Shown: positions 42,976 to 51,725, numbered from the stretch's first letter. The stretch is DNA of 64,000 nt from JABFRJ01 sp031374735 (GCA_031374735.1 JANMGQ010000227.1:6735-70734); one strand, 5' to 3'. Notes: a model not told the origin generated them from the letters alone. A program made the numbers and translations.

Positions 42976-43773
42976 TCAGTTGCCGCCGACCCCATAGGCC
43001 CGCGACTTGGCGCCATAACGCATCACTCGGATTGAATTGCCTGATTCACGCTTGCGATCGCCGGTACCGACAGCGGTGTTGGCGTCTGCGATGGAGCGCA
43101 GAGAAAGCGAGATTTCGCCCATCGAATTGGCCAGGGCGAGCAACTCGGCCTGGCGTGGTGTCAGTTCAAGCGTGGCCGTCTGACCTTCGGCGGTGCGCTT
43201 GCCTTCTTTGGTTTCGATGATCTGGCCGACGGCGAGGATCCGTACGTTGCGGAACAGCGTGTCGGAGACGAACTCTTCGGCGCCGCCGTTGCGACCGCGC
43301 TTGCGCTGGATCAGGATCACGTCGACGAAATCGTTGGGCAGGATCAGCTTACCGGCAGCCGTCTTTTCTTCGATGCGGGTTGAAATGGCGCGCATGCCAG
43401 CCGGCAGGATGGCAGACATCACGCCGCCTTCGCCAGCCTTGACGAGCTTGACTTCAGTGATCGGCTCGCCGGCAAGAAGTGGCACGCGCGCGATGCGCTT
43501 TTCGAAATCCTTGATATTCTTGCCGCGACCTTCGACAACGTAGCCCTGGCCGAGCGCGCCCTCGGGCCACTCCTGCCAGCGGAAGGTTGCCCCGGTGGTG
43601 ATTTCGCCGAGGCCGATTTCCTTCGATGCAACGAGGACCTTGGTCGAGCGGATGCTTGGCGTGTCCGGCTGTTGGACCACGGTCTCTTTGCGGTTCATGG
43701 AGGCGAACAGAAACACCGCCCCAAGACCGCAAACGCCGGCCACCGCCATCCCAATTTTCTGCCCTTTTTTCAT
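42976..43773 (-). CDS. cpaB: Flp pilus assembly protein CpaB/RcpC
   Basis: 265 residues. A single N-terminal membrane segment (GQKIGMAVAGVCGLGAVFLF) is followed by a SAF domain (RSTKVLVASKEIGLGEITTG) and the RcpC domain (VSAILPAGMRAISTRIEEKT-like region and DFVDVILIQRKRGRNGGAEE). It is a periplasmic component stabilising the secretin. It lies 40 bases upstream of cpaC. A 26-base GC-rich hairpin lies between it and cpaA. Confidence 0.93.
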   Translation of the reverse strand: MKKGQKIGMAVAGVCGLGAVFLFASMNRKETVVQQPDTPSIRSTKVLVASKEIGLGEITTGATFRWQEWPEGALGQGYVVEGRGKNIKDFEKRIARVPLLAGEPITEVKLVKAGEGGVMSAILPAGMRAISTRIEEKTAAGKLILPNDFVDVILIQRKRGRNGGAEEFVSDTLFRNVRILAVGQIIETKEGKRTAEGQTATLELTPRQAELLALANSMGEISLSLRSIADANTAVGTGDRKRESGNSIRVMRYGAKSRAYGVGGN

Positions 43774-43951
43774 TGCGCGGATATCCTTCCAACCGACACG
43801 GTTCGGCTTCAGCCTTGGAAGGAGAATGCGGGAAAAACGTCACGAAACTCTTAATGGCGTGCCATTTTGAAACACGACTGGACCAAGTATTGGTCGGGAA
43901 GATGAGCGGCCCGTTGATCGCTGCTCCGATGTGGCACACGCCAAACGCAAT

Positions 43952-43977
43952 CGCCGCGTCCTTGTCGGGACGCGGCG
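43952..43977. promoter_or_regulatory. GC-rich hairpin between cpaA and cpaB
   Basis: CGCCGCGTCC (43952-43961) pairs with GGACGCGGCG (43968-43977) around a six-base loop. There is no T-run after it on either strand, so it is not a standard terminator. It may attenuate or process the transcript between cpaA and cpaB. The rest of the 255-base gap contains no pilin-like reading frame. Confidence 0.5.
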
Positions 43978-44028
43978 ATCAGGTCGAGTTCACTGAGACG
44001 GTGCCTTTGGGCGGACAGCCGGCGGCGC

Positions 44029-44574
44029 TCAGCCTGCAAGCGAGGCGACCCAGATTGTCTGCGGATAGATGTAGAGGGCCGCGGCCGACAGCGCGATGCC
44101 ATACGGGATATCGCCGCGCGGGCGATGCAGACGCTCAAGCCAGACTTCCTTGGCGAGGCGAAGCGGCAAGGGGACGGCGCGGAACATCAACAGGGCGACG
44201 GCGAGCGCGCCACCGGCAACGCCAGCCAGCAGGACGTACATGGGCAGTTGCTCCCAACCGACCCACAGCGCAACAGCCGCAAGCAGCTTGGCATCGCCAC
44301 CGCCGATGACACGCAGCGCAAACAAGGCGAACGTCACGGCGAGCACGAGTGCTCCGGCCGCCACATGCATGCCAAACGTTGCCAGCGTCATGCCCGGAGC
44401 AAACGGTGCCAGGATAAGAAAACCAGCGACCAGGAACAGCGTAATGCGGTTCGGAATGGTCATGGAGAATAAGTCGGTGAACGCCGCGAAGATCACTGCG
44501 ACGGGGAAAACCGTGAAGATGGCCAACTGATACACGATGGACGCGCCTCTTGGACCGCTGATCGATAACGCCAC
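44029..44574 (-). CDS. cpaA: Prepilin peptidase CpaA/TadV
   Basis: 181 residues, an A24 aspartic peptidase of the inner membrane that cleaves Flp prepilin leaders. The two catalytic aspartates are seen in IFAAFTDLFSMTIPNRITLF and in the G-x-G-D motif of ALRVIGGGDAKLLAAVALWV. About five hydrophobic segments are present. It is the first gene of the visible cluster. A flp pilin gene is usually next to it but none is found here. Confidence 0.92.
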   Translation of the reverse strand: MALSISGPRGASIVYQLAIFTVFPVAVIFAAFTDLFSMTIPNRITLFLVAGFLILAPFAPGMTLATFGMHVAAGALVLAVTFALFALRVIGGGDAKLLAAVALWVGWEQLPMYVLLAGVAGGALAVALLMFRAVPLPLRLAKEVWLERLHRPRGDIPYGIALSAAALYIYPQTIWVASLAG

Positions 44575-44710
44575 AGACGGCGCTCAGCGTGACGGTAGGC
44601 GATGCGGGTAAATTGTCTCTTAATGACACAGGTGACGCACCGGCAACATAGGTCGGTCGCGGCCGAGGCGGCGAATGACCCAAGTGCGCTTCACGTGTTG
44701 CCAAGACAAC

Positions 44711-44747
44711 AAAAGACACCCCGGAGCGCGATTTCGCTCCGGAGTGT
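44711..44747 (-). terminator. Terminator of rpmH
   Basis: On the minus strand a stem ACACTCCGGAGCG / CGCTCCGGGGTGT with a short loop is followed by CTTTTG. It lies about 28 bases after the rpmH stop and separates rpmH from cpaA. Confidence 0.85.
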
Positions 44748-44774
44748 CGCAAATGGCTGCTTGTCAACGCGAAA

Positions 44775-44909
44775 TCAGGCCGACAGACGCTTGCGGCCCT
44801 TGGCCCGGCGGCGGGCTAGAACATTGCGTCCGCCGACAGTCGACATGCGATGGCGGAAACCATGGCGGCGTTTGCGCACGAGCTTGCTCGGCTGATAGGT
44901 CCGTTTCAC
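44775..44909 (-). CDS. rpmH: 50S ribosomal protein L34
   Basis: 44 residues from a GTG start at 44909, reading KRTYQPSKLVRKRRHGFRHR after the initiator and ending RRRAKGRKRLSA. This is an unmistakable L34. The open frame extends upstream to 44999 but L34 starts here. In most bacteria rpmH is followed by rnpA and yidC; here it is followed by its own terminator and the tad cluster, so the usual operon has been split. Confidence 0.97.
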   Translation of the reverse strand: MKRTYQPSKLVRKRRHGFRHRMSTVGGRNVLARRRAKGRKRLSA

Positions 44910-45048
44910 GACGCGTCTCCATAAAGCAGGCGGCGACAGCGCGCCAAGGACAGCCAACCAACAGGCGAGGCTCGAAGCTTGCGCCTCGTTCGCAACCACG
45001 CCGTTGCTGAATTTGGGTGAGTTATAGCGGCTTGCGATCTGCTGTCAA

Positions 45049-45082
45049 CGCGATCGATCTGGGACACGCGATCGATCTGGGC
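45049..45082. promoter_or_regulatory. Two 15-bp direct repeats upstream of rpmH
   Basis: CGCGATCGATCTGGG occurs at 45049-45063 and 45068-45082, a 19-bp period, with a partial third copy GCGATCGATTCG near 45095. It lies in the divergence-free gap between DUF2948 and rpmH, about 140-170 bases upstream of rpmH. It could be a regulator-binding array. It is not a CRISPR, as there are only two copies with four-base spacers. Confidence 0.5.
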
Positions 45083-45134
45083 GACAGATCGGGGGCGATC
45101 GATTCGCCGCCAGAGCCATGTCTTGCGAAACGCG

Positions 45135-45578
45135 CTACCCTTCATGCACGGGCGCCTGCGTGGCCGTCCACACCGCATCGAGATCTTCAAGCTGCACCTC
45201 GATGCACTCGACGTCGAACCGCAACGCTTTGCCACCAGCGCAAACGAGGGTGATCTGCCCAGCCGGCTCATCTTTGCCCGCTGCGGCCTCGAACAGAACC
45301 GTCAGCACGCTCACGACCTCGCCGGCGGCCTTCAGATTGACAGCCTGAACTTTGGCGCCGAGCACACGCTCAATCCGCAAGGCCGCTTTGCGGCGTCTCG
45401 GCGGCGCCTTCAGGTCGGTGAGCGCCGAGGCCCAGTCGAACCGATTGAGCAGGGCGACGAAGCGGCGCTCCTTCGGCAGGTAAGTCATTTCGCCCACCGC
45501 GCCCAAAGCATCCTGCAGATGGGCTGCGAGGATCGCGAGATCCTCGTTGTCGAGAGCAATGAGCTTGAGGCGTGACAT
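45135..45578 (-). CDS. DUF2948 family protein
   Basis: 147 residues from MSRLKLIALDNEDLAILAAH at 45578; the frame upstream to 45686 is not conserved. Features are LQDALGAVGEMTYLPKERRF and VALLNRFDWASALTDL, and a conserved acidic end VECIEVQLEDLDAVW. DUF2948 proteins are conserved in Rhizobiales, usually between hisD/murA and other housekeeping genes, and have no known function. There is no membrane segment. Confidence 0.82.
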   Translation of the reverse strand: MSRLKLIALDNEDLAILAAHLQDALGAVGEMTYLPKERRFVALLNRFDWASALTDLKAPPRRRKAALRIERVLGAKVQAVNLKAAGEVVSVLTVLFEAAAGKDEPAGQITLVCAGGKALRFDVECIEVQLEDLDAVWTATQAPVHEG

Positions 45579-45786
45579 GGGTCCACTATCCATCGGCGAC
45601 ATCCAGCGTGCAGATGTCATCGCCGTAGCACCCTGTCCAGTCGACGCCACCAATTGAGTTCGACCATGGGCGCATGGCGGGCGCACGGCCTCATTTCGCG
45701 CTCAATTTGCTTCCCAACATGGCTCTTCGATGCCCCGTGTTGGCGGCCGGTTGGTCTTTACAGCGATATCATGCGGAGATGGCGAG

Positions 45787-47361
45787 ATGGTGCGTGCGGT
45801 ACTCTTGGCATTGGCGGCGGTGCCATTTCTGACCGGCAGTCCTGCCATAGCCCAAGCGCCCAAAGCGGGTGGGACGTTGAGTTTTGCCGTCGTTGCGGAG
45901 CCGCCCAACTACGACTGCCACGCGTCAACGACATTTGCGCTGCTGCACCCGATCGCGCCACACTATTCGACGCTGCTGAAGTTCGACGGCGCGGCCTATC
46001 CCAAGGTGGTCGGAGATCTCGCCAAATCCTGGACCATCTCGGACAGCGGCAAACGCTATACGTTCACGTTGCATCAGCCAGTGACGTTTCACGACGGCAC
46101 CAGACTGACCTCCGCCGACATCAAGGCCAGCTATGAGCGCATTGCCAACCCGCCCGCGGGTGTCATTTCTGCGCGCCGCGCCTTCTGGGCCGATCTTGAA
46201 GCCATCGACGCCCCCGATCCGGCAACCGTGAGCTTCCGCTTCAAGGTGCCGGTTGCCGGCTTGAACGAGCATTTCGCCAACCCCTACAACTGCATCTATT
46301 CGGCGGCAAAGTTGGCCGCGAACCCGCGCTATCCCGAAACTGAGATCATGGGCTCCGGCGCCTTCCGCTTCACCTCTCATGTCAAAGGATCGAGCTGGGA
46401 AGGCGCGAGGTTCGAGAAGTACTTTCGCCCAGGTTTGCCGCGGCTTGACGGCTATAAAGCCTTCTTCGTCAAGAACACCGCGATCGTACCCGGGCTGCTG
46501 GGCAGCCAATTCATGGCAGAGTTTCGCGCGCAAAACCCCAAGGAGCGCGATCAACTGATGGCCGAGGGCAAAGATCGCTTTGTCATGCACGAAGGCACAT
46601 GGGTTGGTGCGTTGATGGTCATCTTCAACACCAAGAAGAAGCCGTTTGACGATGTGCGCGTACGCCAGGCCCTGTCCATGTCGATCGATCGGTGGGGCGG
46701 CAGTGCGCCACTGTCGAAGATATCCATCCTCAAGGGTGTCGGCGGGGTGCAACGCCCCGGCGCCGCCATGGCGCTGCCAGAGGCCGAACTCGTCAAGCTG
46801 CCGGGCTATGGCAAGGACGCTGAAAAATCACGCGCTGCGGCCCGCCAACTGCTCAAGGATGCAGGCGTCGAAAACCTGACGTTGCGCCTCGTCAATCGCA
46901 ATGTCGCCGAGCCCTATACGCCCGGTGGCATCTATGTCGTCGACCAGCTGCGCCGCATCGGCGTAAACGCGCAACACGAACAACTCGAAACCAAGCTGTA
47001 TTTCGACGCGGTCGGCAGCAGCAACTTCGATCTGGCCATCGAGTTCATCAATGACCCGAACGACGACCCCACGCAGCAATTCGCCAAGTATGTGTCGAAG
47101 AAGATTTCGACGATTGGCTACTCCGGCCACGCCGACGACATGCTCGACGGCCTCTATGAGGCGCAGCGCCGCGAAGTCGACCCGGCAAAGCGGATCAAGA
47201 TCGTTCACGATCTGGAACGGCACGCACTGACGCAGGCCTACAACGTGCCGTTGCTGTGGTATCACCGGATCATTGTGCACGATAAGCGCATCAAAGGCTG
47301 GCACTTCACGCCGAGCCACTATGTGCAGCAGGATTTGACCGAGGTCTGGCTGGATCAGTGA
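45787..47361 (+). CDS. Family 5 peptide-type ABC transporter binding protein, solitary
   Basis: 524 residues. The signal peptide MVRAVLLALAAVPFLTGSPA (cleaved near AIAQ) defines the start at 45787. The SBP_bac_5 domain is complete: LAKSWTISDSGKRYTFTLHQ with PVTFHDGTRLTSADIKASYE, GSGAFRFTSHVKGSSWEGAR, FNTKKKPFDDVRVRQALSMS and a C-terminal DPNDDPTQQFAKYVSKK. It resembles the missing subunit of the importer at 8015-12304 in family but sits about 33 kb away, with no permease or ATPase beside it. Whether they work together is unknown. Confidence 0.93.
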   Translation: MVRAVLLALAAVPFLTGSPAIAQAPKAGGTLSFAVVAEPPNYDCHASTTFALLHPIAPHYSTLLKFDGAAYPKVVGDLAKSWTISDSGKRYTFTLHQPVTFHDGTRLTSADIKASYERIANPPAGVISARRAFWADLEAIDAPDPATVSFRFKVPVAGLNEHFANPYNCIYSAAKLAANPRYPETEIMGSGAFRFTSHVKGSSWEGARFEKYFRPGLPRLDGYKAFFVKNTAIVPGLLGSQFMAEFRAQNPKERDQLMAEGKDRFVMHEGTWVGALMVIFNTKKKPFDDVRVRQALSMSIDRWGGSAPLSKISILKGVGGVQRPGAAMALPEAELVKLPGYGKDAEKSRAAARQLLKDAGVENLTLRLVNRNVAEPYTPGGIYVVDQLRRIGVNAQHEQLETKLYFDAVGSSNFDLAIEFINDPNDDPTQQFAKYVSKKISTIGYSGHADDMLDGLYEAQRREVDPAKRIKIVHDLERHALTQAYNVPLLWYHRIIVHDKRIKGWHFTPSHYVQQDLTEVWLDQ

Positions 47362-47826
47362 AGCGGCCGTCAGCCCCTGCCGACGTGTTCAGCCACTGAT
47401 GGCTATCCAAGGCAACACCCCGGCAGCACAGACCCCCATTAACCGTTTCGCGCGATGGTGCTCGCCATATGCACGCATCGCGTGCATATGTGATCCGCCT
47501 CGACCGGGCCGGGATGTTCTGCAGCGTCCAGATCATAGTCGGGGTGCTGCGAGCGGTCGGCTCAAGGTCCTAAGGGACGTACGACCCCCGTTCGAACACG
47601 TGCTGGGCCGCTGCCCAGCAGAGGGTTGGGCTATGCGCCGGCCTTGTCGAGGGATTTCGCCTCGGCCCTGTTCGACAGGTGAAGAACGCAGCCAACACGG
47701 ACGGTGTGAACCGCCGACGACCACATGCCCACTGCCCTGCGGTTCATGCCGCCGTGCCCCGGCCACATGCTTGTTCGCTGCTCGAGGTGTAGATGCAGCA
47801 CAGCGTCCCGCGAACCGTGCGGGCTA
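47362..47826. other. 465-bp gap between convergent genes with strong palindromes, no gene assigned
   Basis: The interval between the ends of the binding-protein and gamma-glutamyltransferase genes has no convincing coding frame. It holds an 11+3+11 palindrome (47466-47490), a GTCC/GGAC hairpin around 47567-47577, and an 8-bp hairpin TGCTGGGC/GCCCAGCA (47601-47620). The density of stems suggests a non-coding RNA or a decayed element. I could not match it to RNase P, tmRNA, SRP or 6S RNA. Confidence 0.4.
47466..47490. promoter_or_regulatory. Perfect 25-bp palindrome, probable operator
   Basis: CATATGCACGC (47466-47476), three bases, then its exact reverse complement GCGTGCATATG (47480-47490). 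It is not followed by a T-run. The length and symmetry fit a dimeric repressor site, yet neither flanking protein gene starts near it. Confidence 0.5.
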
Positions 47827-49431
47827 TCACGCCACGACATCGTCCTCGCTGACGGCCTCGCTCCAGGGCTGTTCGGGCTCGGTCGCGCCCTCGTTCATAC
47901 CCTTCGCGCGGCGCACCGCCGAGGCGATGGTGAACGGGAAGGGATACGGTACTGGCTCGCACAGAACAGCGTCGAAATCAGCTGTGATGGCCTGGATCGC
48001 TTTCTCGCCGAGACGGCGGTCGACGGCGACCGGTCCCATGCCTGAGACATCGATGCGCGGCTGATGGAAGGCCTGTTCGAGGTCGAATCCGAAGTCGGCC
48101 TGAAGCGCGAGCAGCTGGAACACCGCGGGGATGATCTTGCGCCCGCCGCAGCCGCCAATCGCAACAGTCTCGTCGGGGCCGACCATGATGGCTGGCGCAT
48201 AGTTGGCGAGCGCGCGACGGCCGGGGGCAATGCCGTTTGGTCCGCCCGTCGGGTCGAACCAGTTGATACCATTGTTCATGAGCAGGCCCGTCTTTGGCAG
48301 AACGATGCGGGCGCCGAAGCCCGACAGCAGCGTTTGCGTCAGCGTCACCATGTTGCCGTCGCGGTCGACAACCGAGAGGTGCGTGGTCGACGTCGGCGCC
48401 GTTTTCTCGCCGGCGTCGCCCATTTTGCGCATGCGATATGACCAGCCGTGGCGCAGCGCCGAAGCGTAGGAATGGAAGGTCTTGCCGGTGGGCTTGGCCT
48501 CCGGCCGTTTGCGGATGCGCTTCAGCTCTTCAAACGCCATGGCGACCGTCGGTCCACCGTTCAATTCGGGCAGGACATAGATGGTGCGGCCGGCATAGTT
48601 GATCTCGCGCGGCTCCTCGATCACACGCACGTGGTAGCTGGCGAGGTCGTCCTCCGACAGAAATCCACCCATCGCCTTGATGTCGGACGCGATGGCCTTT
48701 GCCATCGGCCCTTTGTACATGACCTCGGCGCCGTGCTCGGCGATGCTTGCGAGAGTCTTGGCGAGGTCGGGCATCGGCAGACGCACGGTGCTGCCGGGCA
48801 AGGTCGCGATCGGCGGCTGCGGGGGCAGGCCATCGCGCAGGAAGCGTTTGGCGGCACCAGGGTCCTTGGCGAGATCCGCCATCGACGACGTGATGTTGAT
48901 CGTTGTGTACCAATCGACGATCATACCTTTTTCGGCGTGTTCGACGGCCGGGCGCACGAGATCGGCCCAGGCCTTGCGTCCCCAGCGCTTGTGCGCCGTG
49001 GCGAGCCCCAGTGGCTGTGAGGGCGTACATACGGCCGTGGCGCCAACGGTATTGCGGTTCTCCTTGACCTGCGCCCAGCCGAACAAGTTTTTATCGGCGC
49101 CACCCACGACCGGATAGTGCTTGGGATCCAACGACTTCGGCGACACCGCGCCAAAGTCGAGCCCGGTGATCTTGCCGGTCTTGGCCTCGCGCACCATCAT
49201 CACGCCGACGCCGCCGGCGCCGCTCATCCAGGGCTCGACCACGCCGAGCGTGAACGCGGTCGCAATAGCTGCGTCGACCGCATGTCCGCCGGCCGCAAGC
49301 ACACGTGCGCCGACCTCGGATGCGATGCGGTTCTGCGAGACCACGATGCCCTTTTTGGATCGTGCTGACGGCTTAGTCACGACTCGGCGATGAGACTGCG
49401 ACGGGGATAGAATGGAGGTTATTCTCGGCAT
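47827..49431 (-). CDS. ggt: Gamma-glutamyltransferase family protein
   Basis: 534 residues, an Ntn-hydrolase made as one chain that cleaves itself before the catalytic threonine. The cleavage site is seen as APTSTTHLSVVDRDGNMVTL. N-terminal conserved parts are GIVVSQNRIASEVGARVLAA and GGHAVDAAIATAFTLGVVEP; later come GLLMNNGINWFDP and the glycine-rich VAIGGCGGRKIIPAVFQLLA. No export signal is visible, so it may be cytosolic. Relatives act on glutathione or other gamma-glutamyl compounds, or on poly-gamma-glutamate (CapD). The next gene upstream encodes a CapA-like protein, but a mobile-looking repeat separates them. Confidence 0.87.
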   Translation of the reverse strand: MPRITSILSPSQSHRRVVTKPSARSKKGIVVSQNRIASEVGARVLAAGGHAVDAAIATAFTLGVVEPWMSGAGGVGVMMVREAKTGKITGLDFGAVSPKSLDPKHYPVVGGADKNLFGWAQVKENRNTVGATAVCTPSQPLGLATAHKRWGRKAWADLVRPAVEHAEKGMIVDWYTTINITSSMADLAKDPGAAKRFLRDGLPPQPPIATLPGSTVRLPMPDLAKTLASIAEHGAEVMYKGPMAKAIASDIKAMGGFLSEDDLASYHVRVIEEPREINYAGRTIYVLPELNGGPTVAMAFEELKRIRKRPEAKPTGKTFHSYASALRHGWSYRMRKMGDAGEKTAPTSTTHLSVVDRDGNMVTLTQTLLSGFGARIVLPKTGLLMNNGINWFDPTGGPNGIAPGRRALANYAPAIMVGPDETVAIGGCGGRKIIPAVFQLLALQADFGFDLEQAFHQPRIDVSGMGPVAVDRRLGEKAIQAITADFDAVLCEPVPYPFPFTIASAVRRAKGMNEGATEPEQPWSEAVSEDDVVA

Positions 49432-49562
49432 GGCATCAGGCCTCGTGCGGGCGATTCTCTGTGTAACCTACGGCAATAGGGTGCCATTTGCGAATCGCGG
49501 ATGGCCGCAGGCGCCGGGCAAGCCATCCTGCACTGGCACTCAAGGCCCGCACTCAAGCCTTG

Positions 49563-49792
49563 TGGTACCGGCGGGCAAAATTTCTGACCTATCAAGTCCA
49601 ACGGCGTCATCTGGGAATATGATTACGCGGGGCGCGTGATCATACATCCGGGATCTTTAGCTCCATCCGCTTGGCAAAAGTGCCTAACGACGACAGGTAA
49701 GGATCCCGGATATGCCGGTCGCGCCTCGGCGCGACGGGCATTCCGGGATGACGATGATCGTTGGTCAGGCACAAGTTTTGGCCGCCGGTGCG
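49563..49792. mobile_element. MITE-like palindromic element, copy 1 (about 230 bp)
   Basis: The left end TACCGGCGGGCAAAATTTCT is matched by an inverted right end (GTTTTGGCCGCCGGTGCG on the plus strand). The interior has GCGTCATC...GGAATATGATTACGCG, CATCCGGGATCTTTAG, and a central hairpin ATCCCGGATATGCC / GGCATTCCGGGAT enclosing CGCGCCTCGGCGCG. The same order of segments occurs at 55732-55966, and its left end again at 63861-63888. There is no reading frame for a transposase. The 131 bases before it (49432-49562) show no gene. Confidence 0.75.
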
Positions 49793-49811
49793 AGATAATC
49801 ATCTCGCGAAA

Positions 49812-51239
49812 TCAGCGCAGGTCGCTTTGCGCGGCGTCACGCCAATCGCGACTTTGGGTCGGGAACGCAGCTCGAGAGCCTGCGTGCAGCACAGAAGCCG
49901 CCTCAAGTGGCGCGGTGGGACGCGCTCGGGCAACCTGTTCGGCTCCGCAGCTCGCGGCGATGCGACGCGTGAGGTCAGGTGCTGGCTGCGGCGGCTCTGC
50001 GTGCTGGCGGCACATGCTGCCGATGTGGCCGTTGTCTCTTTCGGCCCCCGCTGCGCACCACAGCCCCGTGCCGTCATCCCGCGCCATGAAGCGCACCCCA
50101 CTCGCTATGCCGGGTCGATCCAATCCCGCCGCCAAATGGTTCAAGACATTGATCCGCGAGCGACCGTCCTCGCCTGTGCGCGGGCGGGCCGTTGCTTGCA
50201 TGTCGGCCAACGTCACGGCCTCGATGGCGCGCACCTCGAAGCGCTCGCCGATGCGGCCAAGATGAATGCGCGCCAGCAATCCATAGTCGCGGCAGATGCC
50301 GTGTCGCCCCATGTCCTGCATGCCCGGATGCAGCAGATTACCAAGGCCGTAGAACAGGAAGCGCCCGCTGGCCTGCTGGACGCCGGCTGCAACATGGGCG
50401 TGGTGACCTGCGACAATTTGAGCGTCCGCCGCGAGCGCGGCCGAACGCAGGCGCTGCTCGTCAGCTGCCGAAGGGCGCACCTGCAATTCCATGCCGTAGT
50501 GAACCGACAGCATCCGGACATCGCCGCCGGCCGCTGCAAGCGCTGCCGTTGCGTCCGAAAGATCCGCTGCCGAACCATAGGTCGCCATGGTCGGTCGCGT
50601 GGCGGCCTCACGCACGCCGAGCATGCCGCCGCCGATGCCGATGGCCGCGATGTTGACGGCTTGGCCGCCACGTGTGGTCACCGCGTGGGGCAAGAGCGTT
50701 GCACCGCGTCCGAGCCCTATGCCGGGAAAAGCCTGAAGACCGCCTTCTGCCCGGATCAGTTCGAGGTGTCGCAGTGTCTCCAGCAATCCTGCATCGCCAT
50801 AGTCGATGGCGTGATTGTTGGCGGTCGACACGGCGTTGACGCCGAGGCCAACCATGTGACGGATGGCCGAAGGGTGGCTGCGAAAGTTGAAGGCCTTGTC
50901 GACGGCCGAGAGGTCCGCGCGATCGCTGACGACCGTCTCGAGATTGGCGAACACGACATCGCCGATCAGGAGCGGCTTCAACTCGGCCGTCAAGACATCG
51001 AACGGAATAACAGCGCCGTGGCGGCGCGCGCCCGCCGCTGTCGGCGTCAATGCACTGCCGCCAAAGCCGAGATCGCCACCGATGACGATCGTTATGTTGT
51101 CGGAAGCTGTCGGCGCATCGGCCGGCATCTGCGGCCAGATCGCGACGACAGATGTGAGCTGCGACGACGACGGCACCTGCGCCGCCGCTGGTGTCCCAAA
51201 GACCGCACCTAAAATGCAAACCCGGAAAATAGCACGCAC
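49812..51239 (-). CDS. CapA family protein (poly-gamma-glutamate synthesis type)
   Basis: About 475 residues of the PGA_cap/metallophosphatase-like fold. GTG at 51239 gives a signal peptide (RAIFRVCILGAVFGTPAAAQ) with GTGAGG upstream; an ATG at 51380 is possible. Core motifs are ITIVIGGDLGFGGSALTPTA (metal site Asp), DVVFANLETVVSDR (Asn-Leu-Glu), NAVSTANNHAIDYGDAGLLE (Asn-Asn-His) and AQIVAGHHAHVAAGVQQASG (Gly-His-His). CapA proteins help export or anchoring of poly-gamma-glutamate, but most bacterial members have unproven roles. There are no capBC genes nearby. Confidence 0.87.
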   Translation of the reverse strand: MRAIFRVCILGAVFGTPAAAQVPSSSQLTSVVAIWPQMPADAPTASDNITIVIGGDLGFGGSALTPTAAGARRHGAVIPFDVLTAELKPLLIGDVVFANLETVVSDRADLSAVDKAFNFRSHPSAIRHMVGLGVNAVSTANNHAIDYGDAGLLETLRHLELIRAEGGLQAFPGIGLGRGATLLPHAVTTRGGQAVNIAAIGIGGGMLGVREAATRPTMATYGSAADLSDATAALAAAGGDVRMLSVHYGMELQVRPSAADEQRLRSAALAADAQIVAGHHAHVAAGVQQASGRFLFYGLGNLLHPGMQDMGRHGICRDYGLLARIHLGRIGERFEVRAIEAVTLADMQATARPRTGEDGRSRINVLNHLAAGLDRPGIASGVRFMARDDGTGLWCAAGAERDNGHIGSMCRQHAEPPQPAPDLTRRIAASCGAEQVARARPTAPLEAASVLHAGSRAAFPTQSRDWRDAAQSDLR

Positions 51240-51413
51240 TGACGCCTCACCCACCCGACGCTCAACAATAGCGCCGAGGTATTCAGAACGCGCCGGGTCT
51301 GTCACCGCAAGCGGCGGAAGACATTGCTTTGCTGGCGCGATGTGTGTCGGCCAGGGCACTATCTCAGCCAGGGCGTTCATTGGGCCCGTGAACGGCCCTT
51401 AAGTGTACGGCCC

Positions 51414-51725
51414 TCAAGCCGCCGCTTTGGAAATGCGACCAGCCGCTGTCCAGGCGGCGACACGGTCGACGATCGACGGCCAATGGATTGCAAGCCCCGC
51501 GCTCCAGATCGACGCTGCGATGGCGACGAGCACATAGGGCGCAATGAACGCCATCATCTCCAGTTGGGAGGCATGGCTGACGATCCAGCACACCGCAAAG
51601 GCGATGCCATAAAGGCCCGCCAGAATTGCAAACGTAGACGGCTGGCGATTGTGCAGCCACGCCGACATCCCACCAAGTGCGCCACCCGCCAAGAAAAAGC
51701 CTATGATCTCCGCCATGTCCGTCAT
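51414..51725 (-). CDS. Small integral membrane protein, unknown function
   Basis: 103 residues, with three or four hydrophobic segments (IIGFFLAGGALGGMSAWL, TFAILAGLYGIAFAVCWIV, MMAFIAPYVLVAIAASIWS). It has no recognised family. It is 174 bases upstream of the CapA-like gene on the same strand and could be cotranscribed. The start at 51725 (MTDMAEIIGF) is the first ATG; the fourth residue is an alternative. Confidence 0.55.
   Translation of the reverse strand: MTDMAEIIGFFLAGGALGGMSAWLHNRQPSTFAILAGLYGIAFAVCWIVSHASQLEMMAFIAPYVLVAIAASIWSAGLAIHWPSIVDRVAAWTAAGRISKAAA

Noticed and set aside
41319..43220. 633-codon frame opposite the secretin and cpaB genes
   Set aside because: Spans two real genes on the other strand and shows no protein features.
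45049..45110. Short CRISPR-like array
   Set aside because: Only two exact copies with four-base spacers and no cas genes in the window.
47362..47826. RNase P, tmRNA, SRP or 6S RNA in the structured gap
   Set aside because: None of the invariant core sequences of these RNAs could be found on either strand.
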